This document shows positions 11,821 through 22,560 of a stretch of 64,000 nucleotides of DNA, in pieces. The position numbers and the translations under genes were made by a program. This DNA comes from Thecaphora thlaspeos (lineage: Eukaryota; Basidiomycota; Ustilaginomycetes; Urocystidales; Glomosporiaceae), in contig UWYS01000007.1 in NCBI GenBank assembly GCA_900291925.1, forward strand, positions 620,001-684,000, given 5' to 3'. The stretch's first letter is position 1; each line of letters opens with the position of its first letter. The notes under the pieces were generated by a model, which saw only the letters and a list, made by a program, of their open reading frames with translations, had not been told where the DNA came from and searched no databases.

Positions 11821-14800
11821 TTAGGAGCTCAACAGGAGCTGCGACGTCTCGAGGCACAGGTTGACTTCGTCCGCCATCGGAATCACGCTGCCGAGGCGAG
11901 GGCGGGACAAGGACGACAGACGTGTGTGTGTGTATGTCAGCCAAAGCCTGTCCCATCTGTGCAGCATTGCAACGCACCGCGACTTCGAATCTTCGCTACT
12001 CACGCTTCCCAGTGCTTGCCCAGGTTGATCAACGTGTCGCGGGCTTCGCGAACGCGCGTCCAGATGCCGCGCAGCTGCGCTTGACGGGCGGGATCGAGCG
12101 AGCCGGCCATCACATCCTGGCCCGCATCTTAGCCCTGACCGTAGCTGTGCGAGCCGCTTCCATTGCTGACGAAGTCGCCATCGCCTATGAAGCCGTACGC
12201 GCCGTCACCCAGGACGTGCCCCGATCGCTCGGACCGCATCAGCTCTTCGCTGAATGCCATCGTCGTGCTGGCATTGCCGCCCACAGTCGAGCGGTATTCA
12301 TCCATCTCGACAGTTGTTTCGCCGTCGTCGTTGTCGCCCTCGTCTTCGGCCTCGGAGTCGTCGTTGCGGCCAAAGCCGCCGTGGACCGCGAGCGCCTGCA
12401 TCAGCAGCACGAAGCTGATCAGCACAAAGCTACAGCAGTTGAAGGGATTCGGGTTCACCGACTTGTTGTGCGCCTGTTTGACGATGTCGAGCAGCTTCTT
12501 GCTCGCGTGCACACAGCGCTGCAGGCTAAGCCGCGGCAGGAACGGCCCGCAGGCATAAAGGTCCTGCTGCACCGGATGCTCCACCTGGGCCGACGGCGAC
12601 GAGCCCCAGCTGACGTTGGACCGGTCCCCGGACGCGTGTCCGTCGATGTAGCCTCCACTGGAGTCGCTGAGGCTCGGTGGGATGCCGTGCGGGCCCTCCT
12701 GCGCCGCGACGTCGAACAGCTCGTCGTAGAAGGCGTTCGGCATCGGCTCGCGGCACACGGCACCCTGACCTGAGGAGCCAGAGTTGTCATTGATCGAGTT
12801 GAGGAAGCAGAGTTTGCGCTCAAACAACTGTGGACATATTCAAGCCAAAGAGGAGGCAGGCGATGATCAGCAGAGGACTCAGTGATCATAAACTACTCGC
12901 TGCCGCTCACTACTTACTGAGGCCCCTTGAAACGCCTGGCCAATGTGCAGCGTCAGCGAGGAGGTGTAGAGCTGGATGGCGGCCGCCACCTTGAGCGATT
13001 CCTCCAGCTCATCTTCCACGTACTCGAGGTCGTCTGACAGCGAGGCCCGCTTCCCCGCCAAAAAGGTTTCGCGCTTCTCCAAGCTGCGGATCTGCTCCTG
13101 GAGGAAGGAGTCGATCTCCTGCATGCTGTCGAGGATCTCCTGCCTCGAGGCATTCGAAAGTAAGGTGTGGAAGGTGGTGGGAACATCGACGCTGCCTGAC
13201 TCCGAGCGCGGTCCGGACGAAGGTAGGCCGCCGAACGAGAACGGCGACTGGCCGGCGGAAGCTAGGCTGTCAAGCATGAAGTCGCGCCTAGGCGAGGTAG
13301 AGGCGTCGTGCGACAACGTCGGTCGGTACGGCGCCTCGCTGTCCTGCGCCTGATCCGACTGAGCGAGCGCCAGGACGCGGTCCTGCACCAGCAACAGCGC
13401 CTGGAGCGACGAGATGTTCGACGTCCAGGCTGTTTGGTCCCGACCCGAGGGCACCTCGCTGCGGACGCGTGGATCGTCTGCGCGGATCGTCGGGATCCGC
13501 CCCGTGTTGTAGGCCGACCAGAGGACGAGACTCCACACGGTCCACCAGCAGCGCTTGCGCATCTCGTAGATGGCGCCCGCGTCGACGTCGAGGTTGCGCA
13601 GCGAATGGTAACCGGCCGACGAGGTCGAAGCGAAGCTGCTCGGCGCCGACCTTCCGGCAGCCGCGCCCGGAGCCGAAGGGGGCTTGAGCTTGTGCAGACC
13701 CTGGGACATGGCCAGGCCAAGGGCCTGGTCGGCTTTGAGCCGCGACTTGATGGCGCGGCCGGTGCCATACTCGTAGACGACCATGACACACAGCATCTGA
13801 ACCAGCTCGAGGTACTTTTCGCCGGTCGCGTCCGAGTCGGCCTGCTCGAGCAGCAATTCGATGGCATCGTTGGCCTTGCGCTCCATCATCGTCGTCCTCT
13901 CCTTGAGGTGCTGCCGCTTCTCCCCCGAGCCAAAGTTGAGGCCGCCGCCGCTCAGGTGGTGGAAGGCGCCGAGCGGCTGCTCCTCGTGACGCAGCAGCGG
14001 CAGAACACACTGGAGCGCTAGGATGAACGACGAATGCGGCTGCATCGCCGACGAGAGGATGTCGAGGTAGCGCGGTCCCGGGATGACCGGGAGGAAGCGA
14101 TAGAGGTACTTGTAGTAATCGATCAGCAAAGACCTGACGCCGATCGACTCTTCGGGCAGAGGGTGAAGCGGCTGGACGGGTTCACTCGACTGCAGCGGCG
14201 GAGACCGCAGCTGGGTCGCCGCCGTACAGGCAGCGGCGGAAACGGCGGCGGAGGGCTGGACGAAAGGCGAGCCTGAGCTGCCGGGGGAGAAGACCGAAGC
14301 GGGTGTCGCCGCGGATCGAGCCGGCTGACCCTCGGCCTGCAAGGCGGCGAGAAAGTTGAGTCCCTGCCACGTCGGCGGCACGGTCGTGGCGGCCGGCGCA
14401 GGCTTGGGCGGGAGAGCCTCCTGCTGCTGCTGCTGCTGCTGCTGTCGTACATCGAATGTAGAGTCTATGACTTGACCGGTCGCTGGCTGCAAGGTAGAAA
14501 GCTGACCAAGGTACGCAAAAGAAGGTTGGCTCGCCGTGGATTGCTGCGGCTGCTGGCCCTGCTGTTGCTGGTGCTGGTGGTTCTGCGCGCAATGAGGAGG
14601 ATGAGCAAGCTGCTGCTGCGGCTGCTGCTGAACAGGAGACGAGAACGAAGGCTGATGTTGCTGGACGATCTGCTGATGCGGTGACTGCTGCGACTGAAGG
14701 ACGTGCGGATGCTCGAAGCCAGCCTGGATCGGGATATGCCCGAACCCCGTCGAAGGTTGAGGGGGCGAGAGGGCTCCGCTCAGGAAGGGCAGGTCTTCGA

Positions 14801-15463
14801 CAAAGTCTGGCTCGTTGACCAGGCTATCCATACCTCCGGGTCGGCGGAAGGCGTAGGGCAGGTCGGTCAGGTGGAAGAGCCTGCTGAGATGGGATTGGAC
14901 GTCTGAGGTGATGGCGAGGCGGCGGGCACAAGGCGGGAAGGGGAGCACAGATACTCTGGAGTCAGCCTTTGAGCCCGCGACAAGACTGGGAACGATGGCA
15001 GGTGAAGCAGGTATCGAGAACCTCGGCACAACGCCGCTACGTACCTGCGGACGGGTCAATCTTGGGCTTGGGCTTACCGCCTCGCCTCGATACTGTGTAG
15101 ATGCAGTCATCCGTGCGGCCACGGCCAATGCAGGCGCTGCACGGCTTGTTGCCGTCGCATCGCGATTTCCTGCGATCCGTGTAAAGGGATCAAGGAAGGA
15201 GAAGGACGATACCGACACTGCAGTATTCAGCATGGGAGGCAGGGTCATACTGCCTACGGCCCATCAGGCAGACCGGCGACAACGAGAAAGACTGACCTGG
15301 AACGGCAGAAAGTGCAGGCGCTCTTGACGGGCGCGGCGATGGGGCCTTTCTTGTCTCGGTCTTTGGCGGGCTTCTGCGTCCTTATCGGCCCGGCGCTCGA
15401 TCCTTGCAAGCCTCCTGAGCTGCTACGATCGGGCGCGGCGTGGCCGCCTTGGAACGACGGCAT
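11821..15463 (-). CDS. Zn2Cys6 transcription factor with fungal_trans domain
   Basis: Six exons rebuilt with consistent phases: 15463-15297, 15169-15045, 14902-12918, 12827-12171, 12116-12004, 11887-11821; about 1037 residues. An intron splits the zinc cluster, whose six cysteines fall at residues 50, 53, 60, 66, 69 and 78 (C-x2-C-x6-C-x5-C-x2-C-x8-C), followed by a basic GGKPKPK linker. The middle has long Gln/His runs (CTG repeat at about 14424-14450). The fungal-specific middle homology region starts near the YYKYLYRFLPVIPGP segment and continues through YEMRKRCWWTVWSLVLWSAY, the hallmark of PF04082. A 54-base intron at 12117-12170 (GTCAGC donor, CTAAG branch) removes an in-frame TAA, so the protein continues to LETSQLLLSS. 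Expected to be a nuclear regulator binding CGG-type half sites; the target pathway is unknown. The start is the first in-frame ATG of the open frame carrying the cluster; an extra upstream exon is not excluded. Confidence 0.85.
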
Positions 15464-17564
15464 CACGGTCGCGTGGATGCCGTGGTCGCTGCAGAGCGGA
15501 GATGGAGCGCACCAGATAGAGGAGTGGCGTCTGTCCCGCTTGCTGTGAGTCGTCACTACCGGCGGTTGTCGCTGCTGGTGGCGCGGCTACAGCGAGGGCG
15601 GCAGGGATAGGCAAAGGTGCAGGAGATGTCCGTCGCAGATGGGGCCGGGCACGAGCGGGAGGACGACAAAGCTGGGCAAAAGTTGACAGACTTCTTTAGA
15701 GGACAGGGCAGGGTGAAAGTGGTCCGCGTCCGTTCCGGCTCTAGGGTGACGCGGCGCGGCGAGCAGAATGGGCGACCGGCCGTCCGAGCTTACAGCGAGG
15801 GCGAGGTGGAGCGGAAGGCGAGGCAGGGCGCGGAGACGAGAGAAGGCGGCGAAAGAGTGCTGTGCTCGAATCGCTGGCGGTCGTGGCGGACAAAGATGTA
15901 AGTGATCCGTTCGTGCGGGGTGGTAGAAGGATAGATGGAGCAGGAAGAGAGAGGACGACGATCGACGGCGAGATGGTGGAGGGAGGTAGAGTAGTGGCGT
16001 GAGCAGAGTGTGGGTGGCTGAGCCCGGATGGCCACGGAGCCGCGGCCCGCTTTCCCTCCTTTTCCAGGCTGGCTGGCTGCGAGCTCGAGCACGAGCACGA
16101 GCGCGCCTTGACGTCGCTGTAAGTTATGTAGAGAGGCGGGCCCGCCGCCCTATGAGGGGCAGGCGGAGAGGCAAGAGGGGCGCAAAGGAAAATATTCGAC
16201 GTTCACACATTCAAATTGGAAATCTGAGTTCATGGAAGCTCAGCCGCCACCGTGCACGCACGTCCCAGACTCCTGGAGACAGGCCGGGCCCCGGGCCCCG
16301 GGCCCAGGGCCTAGGGTCCAAGCAGCCAGCCGGCCGCTCGGTCGGTCCCTTAGCACGCCCGTCGTCCGGCCTTGGCTCGCTCTTGATGATGCGACCATGC
16401 TCGAAGGCCGGCGCGCTGGAACGAAGTAAGAGGCTCATAAGCAAGCAAGCAAGACGGCCGCACGAGGAGATGCGGGTGAGGACGAGGTCGATATCGACGC
16501 TGGACTGCACAAAGCGAGGCGCAACTTTGGAGCCGGCAGGCCTTTCCACCAGCGGCCGCCGAGAAAAAGAGGCACCTCGCTCGTCCGCACACCCTTTGAA
16601 TTGTGGATGCTAGGACGTGCGTGCGTCCTCGTCCCAACGACGCAGCGAACGTCGAACGGTTGCCCCATCGTGCCATGCTCTCACTATACTGTCCATGCTT
16701 CACGTTGCTTGGTGCTGCCCTAATCCAACGATTTTAGCCCCAGCGGTGGCTGCCGACGGTCTACGTTCTACGCCAGCGCGTCTGCCGACGAGTGAAGCTG
16801 CGTGGCGATGCGACGAGCTCGGATTCCGCAGTCGCGCGAGAGCGCAGTTGTGCGAGGCGGGCGGCAGACGGCGGCACAGCAATCACTACTCAGCGGCAAT
16901 CTGGGACATGCCGCTATCGGCCGGATGCATCCGCTAATCACGAGGCTTTGGTCCTCAATGAGTAGCCAGACAGCCAAGCCGTCCAGCCAAGCTTTGCCAC
17001 ACATGCCCCGGCCCAGCATATCGTGCCGCCCCTGTCCGTCTGCTCATCCATCCTCGTCGGCCAGAGTAACCAAGAGCGCGGCTGCCGGACGCAAGCCTCG
17101 CCCCGCCAAGGAGCGAACGGGCCAGCGGACGAGCAGGCGGGCGATACGCTTAGTCAAGACCGCGGCTAGCAGCTACCACCGCGCCTCACCGCGTTTCGCC
17201 TGTCCTCCCCGCATGCTGAGTCTGAGACCATCAGAGGGCAAAGTCGGAAAGATTGGACTCCGTGGCGACCGAAGGGAGAGGACAACGACGATGCCCTGGC
17301 GCTCCAAGGTGACCTGGACGAAGCAGCTCCGAGATAAAGTCAAGCAAGCCGGGGGCGGCTCGCATCACCTTCGCCAGCTTTCCTTTCTCCTTCCTCCTCC
17401 TCTCCACCCTCCGTCATCCTGGTCCTCATCTTTCTCCTTCTACTCTCGCCTCTTTCTCTTTCTCTGGCTATTTCTGTTCTCTCTCCGATCGATGTAGCAA
17501 GATAGCTATAGACCACCGAGAGACCTGACTTCACCGCCAACTCGACAGACGTTGCAAAGCAGCC
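15464..17564. other. divergent intergenic region between regulator and peroxidase
   Basis: 2.1 kb separating two divergently transcribed genes, so it holds both promoters. Visible features are a perfect-looking G/C palindromic block near 16284-16318 and a pyrimidine-rich stretch (CTTTCTCCTTC type) at about 17380-17485 just upstream of the peroxidase start, common in fungal core promoters. No supportable gene. Confidence 0.5.
16284..16318. repeat. GGGCCC-type palindromic block
   Basis: Runs of GGGCCCC and CCCGGG repeated head-to-tail, able to fold on themselves. It lies mid-way between divergent promoters. Function unknown. Confidence 0.7.
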
Positions 17565-19174
17565 ATGGGCTCCCTCCCCGTCGAGCCGTACTATCCGTCC
17601 GAGTTGCTCGGCGATCCTGTCCTCTTTGACTGGGTCGTCGTCAAGGACCTCGTCTGGCGCGCCGCCAAGGCCAGTTTCGGCCTGGCGCAAGCTATCATCT
17701 TCTGGCTGCTCATCGTCCAGCTCGACGTGGTGCTTTTTCTTGCCAACCTCGTCCTCCCACGCAGATCGACCCTCCTTCGTCCGCTGCACCACGGCGCTCC
17801 CAGGCCCGCTGCGGCTTTCGGCACTCGACTTCGCGGGATCCGTCATGTATCGCGCCGCCGGGCCGAGGCGGCCTCCGGGAACGAGGTGGTCCCGAACTCG
17901 TTCTCGCCGCTGCTCCCGCCCTCGATCCTGCATGGTCCCACCACCTTTCTTCTCTGTCAGCTGTCCTTCTTCGTGGGCGCTACGGACGTGCGCGGGCCCG
18001 AGTGGCTGCACTATTGGTCGACGTGGTCTGGGATCGGGTTCAAGGGCGATTGGGGCTCGACCGAGTGGCCGGGGCAGTGGGACCTTCGGAGCCCGTGCCC
18101 CGCCCTCAACGCGCTGGCCAACCACAGTCTCCTGCCGTTTGATGGCCGCGGCATCCGTCCGCACCAGCTCGCCTCGATTGTTTCGCATGCCTTCAATCTT
18201 TCGCCAACGCTCGCTCTGGCGCTGACGTGGACCGCGGAGCCGCTGTGGCGACACCGCGGCAGCTTCGATCTGAGCGACCTCTGCGCCCATAACGTCGTCG
18301 AGAGCGACGCAAGCCTGCTGCGTGAGTAGGGCTGGGACCTGCGACTCTCTGATAGTCGCTCTCCTGTCACCTCCTTCTTCTCGCCGTCCTCATCGATTAC
18401 TTTTTCCGATGTGGCCTATTTTGGCCTTCGATTGATAAACACCATCCTCTCCGCTCATCGCCGACAGGTCCCGATGTAAACTCGACCGAGCAGAAACAGG
18501 ACCCGCGGGCGCAGGAGCGCGCCTGGCCGAGCCTCGTTGATGCGCTGCTCCCGACACCGGAGAGCGAGGTGGCGAGGGTGCCAAAGGCTCCCGACTGGGC
18601 GGCACGCCGCCGGCACCGCTCCAAGGCCGAGTCGTACGCCGGCTCGCTCAGCCTGGCTAATCTTGCCCAGGCCGTTGCCGCGCGTCGCATCCAGTGCGCC
18701 AGAAGCAATGGCCAATTCAGCCTTACGCTGCAACAGAAGATCTACGGAAGCCTTAAAGTCGCCCTGGTGAGTGCTCGGCTACCAATGCAACTTACACAAG
18801 CACCCGGAGCTGCGCAATTCTGTCGACTACTGGCAGGCCTGCTGACCTGCCTCCCCATCCGTCCAACGGCCCCACCACGATGGCAGCTGCACCGCCTGCT
18901 CCGAGGCAGCATCGGCGATCTGCGTAGCATCGTCGGCGGCAGTCGCGAGGAGCAGTACCTGTCTGGTCTGGAGCACATTCCCGCCGGATGGCAGCCTGAC
19001 AGCCACTCCTTCTTCGGCGTGACGTTCTTGCAGTCCCTCTGGCGCAGCGTTAAGGTGGAGTTGGCGGTCGGCGACACCGGATGCGAGCGTCAGGTCTTTG
19101 AAGAAGGTCAGACGGGCTGGGACTCGCCCGAAGACGTCTACAGCGGCCAACCCAGCTTCAGCGGCCGGGACTAG
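17565..19174 (+). CDS. heme-thiolate peroxidase (peroxidase family 2), membrane-anchored
   Basis: Exon 1 17565-18321, exon 2 18468-18766, exon 3 probably 18887-19174; about 447 residues. Family 2 (chloroperoxidase/unspecific peroxygenase/DotB-like, PF01328) is shown by PCPALNALANHSLLPFDG, whose Cys178 is the proximal heme ligand, and by the second motif near 246-250. Members use H2O2 to halogenate or oxygenate substrates; related proteins act in secondary metabolism. A hydrophobic helix at about residues 40-62 (IIFWLLIVQLDVVLFLANLV) and no clear cleavable signal suggest a membrane anchor. Two oddities: the usual EHD motif reads E246-S247-D248, and the sequence after exon 2 stays open if the last intron (18767-18886, GTGAGT donor, length 120) is retained, adding 40 residues. 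The 3' boundary of that intron is my least certain call in this gene. Confidence 0.82.
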
Positions 19175-19590
19175 GCCGGGTACGAAGGGCCGGGCAAGCC
19201 GCACCGCGTGTCGCCCCTCCTGACGACTACCCATCCGGACGAGCCGCTGCACGGAAGTGAGGACACGCTAGCCCCCCGTTAAGCGCGTGAGATCAGGCCG
19301 CTATGCCGCGAGCGACGCGTGCCCGCCCCCAAATGAGAGGAGCAAGAACGCGACGGAACGAAATGCGATGCAGTCCAAAAGGGTGGACGGGAAGATATAA
19401 TCGGGCCTTCCCTGCGGACGGCGACGAGGAGGAGGCGAGGAGGAGGAGGATGGAATGGTAGTTACTCTGCGGGAAACGGAAAGAAAAGAGAGAGAGAGAG
19501 AGAGAGAGGAAAGAGAAGCGTGAATGGGGAGTCCTCGTTCTCGTTCACGCTTCTACCTCCAACGTCCGGAAATCGCATTTTGTCGCCCGA
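19175..19590. other. 3' flank of peroxidase gene, repeat-rich edge
   Basis: CpG-rich flank ending in a GA microsatellite (19486-19509) and, just beyond, a perfect 11-base inverted repeat (AGAAGCGTGAA at about 19514 with its complement near 19543-19553). Past about 19620 the base composition changes sharply into the CpG-poor island. No gene seen. Confidence 0.6.
19486..19509. repeat. GA microsatellite
   Basis: About 11 GA dinucleotides at the border between normal gene space and the CpG-depleted island. Confidence 0.9.
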
Positions 19591-19619
19591 TGAGTCCGCG
19601 AACACGATATGCCCGAAGG

Positions 19620-20330
19620 GCATCAAGCGGCTCCGGAATTAATAAAGGTTTTGGCCCTAATGAATTTTTGAGGGTGCGGCTCCCAATTCAAAAAAGGTTG
19701 CAGCTACCGCTCTCGAATTTTCGGCTCCGGTTTTGTTTTGCAGCGTGCCGACTGAAGCTGCGTTTTCCGATTGTCGGGGCAACGCACCAATTTGTATCTG
19801 CGGCTCCCAATTGTGTGGACAAGGCCTTACAGTTCCCAATTATAATTGGTAGCTGCAAATGCAAGTTAACTAGTTCAGGAGCCACACTGCCTTGCCCCCA
19901 TTATCCAGGAGCCACAAATTCAATTCAATTGGGAAACTCTACCACATTCCAATGGGATCTGCAGTGCATTTCCCCTGAGGCCACAAATAGTTTGTGATTG
20001 GGATATTATTGTTGGATGTAATTGGGAACCCCAACTGGAATTTAGTCAAGAGCCTCAACTACAGTCAAATCAAGAACTGCCAAGTGCTGCCCAAAAAATG
20101 CGAGAACTGCAAATAAAAATTGATCAGGAGCCACAGATGGAAATCAAAAATTGTCACTAACTACAATGTTGTCAGGAGCTGCAATACTAGCTGCAACTAT
20201 ATTTGATCAGGAGTGGCATCTTGTTAGGGCCAAATCTTTGTTTTCTCTGGAGCTGCAAGTATGGGAGGCTTGCCTTGATTACAGTCCAAGCAACTCACCT
20301 CCTAATCTAGTCCAGTGTGGCAACACAATC
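19620..20330. repeat. degenerate dispersed repeat, AATTGGGAGC / GGAGCCACA type
   Basis: Variants of one short motif recur in both orientations every 30-60 bases: GGCTCCCAATT near 19678 and 19800, TTCCCAATTATAATTGG near 19832, CAGGAGCCACA near 19875, 19907 and 20127, and GAGCTGCAA near 20173 and 20247. The block is AT-rich and almost without CpG. It looks like an old tandem or fold-back repeat that has drifted, rather than a coding sequence. No family recognised. Confidence 0.55.
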
Positions 20331-21300
20331 AAGCTTGACCAATGATTACAGCACTTGCAAGGATACAAACAAGAAACCCTTCCATCTCTGGCTTGTGTTC
20401 TGGCTATTGATGCTTGCTTTCACACCTTCAAGGGCTGGTGTTCAATACAACATTCAGGTCCTTGACTCCCTACATCTTGGTCCTCTGGCATGCCACTGGT
20501 GCTGTCCTACCATGAAGAACCCCCTTCTGTTTTGAAGCTGACCACCTTGGGCTGTCAAGGCTCCACAGCCATAAATGCTGGTCTGGCTCCAGCATACAGG
20601 CATTGCACATAGTCCTGCAGCCCAATCAGGGCATTTGACCAAAGGCAAAGATGAGCTGGGTGTTTACTTGGGCAAGATGTGTCAAGATGGCTGGTCAATG
20701 TGTCTGCATGTGGAGGTCTCTGCTTGAATGTTCACTCAGGCAAGACATGTCAACACCTGCACAGTTGACACACTTTGTGGTGCAAGGATTGGTATGTCTC
20801 TACTGTTCTTATTGTTGAAGTGGAAACAGGATGTGAGCCCCAATGTTGCACCTTGTGGATTGCAGCCTCCACTCCAAGTGCCGCACCTGCTGCAGCATTG
20901 GAACCCTCCAACAATGCGCAGCACTTAACTGTTTTTGCGCACAAGTTCCCTTCCTTTCTCCCCTGTCAATTGTACTTAGTATTCCAGCAATACTTTGGTG
21001 CTTGTATTGCATTCCAGCTCCTAGACCTGTCTCTGGCAACCTCTTTTGGTAGACCAACCTCCTTGCCTTCAGCTATCAGTGCCCTGGTGGTTACCAGGCC
21101 CTGAGGGCCTAACACCCAACAGCACTTTGAGGCTTGAGATAAGCCCCAACTATTCAAAGCAGGCAAACATGGGTGGCTATCATTGTTATTTTGTAGACTG
21201 AGCATGCCCCAACAACCAACAAAGGTGGCCATTTGAGCAGAACCAACAGCCATCAACAGCTGCAAGTGCTCATCGCTTCCACACTGCAGTGGATGTTGTG
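20331..21300. other. CpG-poor stretch without identifiable gene
   Basis: Open frames up to about 110 codons exist on both strands, but none has a start, domain or consistent frame I can support. Probably decayed coding or repeat DNA belonging to the island. Confidence 0.5.
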
Positions 21301-21309
21301 CATATCACA

Positions 21310-22560
21310 GTCTTAGAGGTTCTCTCCTCCTCCAATGTAGTACAATTGGTGTGCCCAGCCTCTCCCTGCTCCTGCTCCTCCTACTCCTCCTCTGGCTCCT
21401 CCATTAGCCATTCCATTTCCATCACCTCCAACTCCACCCAGCTCTCCACTTCCACTGCCACTTCCATTGCCACTGCTACCACCTCTGCAGCTCTTGAGCT
21501 GCTGGAAACCAGAACCACAAGCATTCTTGATCAGAAAAGTCGCTTTACTTGCTCCTTCTTGAGGTTAACATCTTCAAACACCATATACCTCATTGGGGCC
21601 TTGTTGGATTACTTGAGACAGATGACAGCTCTCTTTGTACCATTGCCCATTCCCATCCAGTTTAGAAAGGTAAAGTCAGAAATTTGCAACTTGCTGGGAA
21701 CCTTGTTGATGTCTGGGGTATCCTCAGATCTGCCCTACCACAATGGAAGGACTGCAATGGGTTTTGAGATGTTGGACAGGGTGAAATTTGTCAAGGTCAT
21801 GTTGCAGATGCATCCTCTGGCACTGGAGTAGGATTTGAGGTAGAGTCCTGCTTGAGCATCAGAGAGGGTGATGTTGGTCACAAAGATGTTGCTTATGTTG
21901 AATGTACTGCCTCTTGTGGGATAAATGGGAGAGATAGAGAGGGTGTTTCAAGGTGTCAGTGTTTGAAGGGGCAAAAAAACAACTGATGATGGCCTGTCAA
22001 TGTGGAGCACCAATAAATGCCTTCCTCCATCTTGGTTGCCAATGTGATCCTTGGCCTTGATTCAATACTCACTCTTTCCAATGGACCCAATCCCAATACT
22101 GTATCATTGTTGGATGGTACAATTGTGAATCTCTATATCCTTTGACAGACTCTTGACAACCAGGCTATCATCACCATTTGTGATGTCAATGTTCCAGAAT
22201 TGACAAGACATGCAGGCAAAGCCAATGGCGTCCAAAAGTGCCCTTGTAAGGCAGAGGTTGGTTGATGACAAGGTTGTGTACATCCATGTCCTTGCAGTTG
22301 GAGATGCTGAGGTGGAACATGGGCAAATTTTCAAGAAGTACACCACTGATATTGAGATGTTGACTTGAAAAATAGAATCATCAGTGGTCAATTTGCATCC
22401 ATTGATTTTGATTGCCATTTTGTTAGGCCAGCACATGCAGATCCAAATTGTGCCCAAAATAGTGCTTCTATGCACTACCAGCTAGACCCTGCAAGTGGTG
22501 GTCTAGCTGGCACAGCGGTCTTTTGGCATGCAGCATGCTTGTTTTGGGTCTTGGGCATAA
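21310..22560 (-). pseudogene. decayed GH28 (polygalacturonase-type) gene
   Basis: On the minus strand, pieces in shifting frames spell a glycoside hydrolase family 28 core in the right order: NISGVLLEN and FHLSISNCKDMDVHNLVI (about 22260-22350), then DAIGF, the catalytic-site NGDDSLVVKS (about 22150-22180) and IEIHNCTI, then GIGSIG (about 22095), then NIFVTNITLSDAQAGLYLKS and CNMTLTNFTLSNI (about 21790-21895), then MVFEDVNLKK (about 21560) and a Gly/Ser-rich tail. Family 28 enzymes cleave pectin-type polymers and are secreted; GDDSVVVK is the form seen in exo-acting members. At least one frameshift separates NQPLPYKGTF from DAIGF, and TAG/TAA codons interrupt the C-terminal half. The N-terminal third is not recognisable. 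Confidence 0.75.

Noticed and set aside
21289..21831. Plus-strand Ser/Thr-rich open frame of 180 codons
   Set aside because: It is the antisense of the GH28 remnant's Gly/Ser tail and C-terminal part, which match the family on the minus strand.
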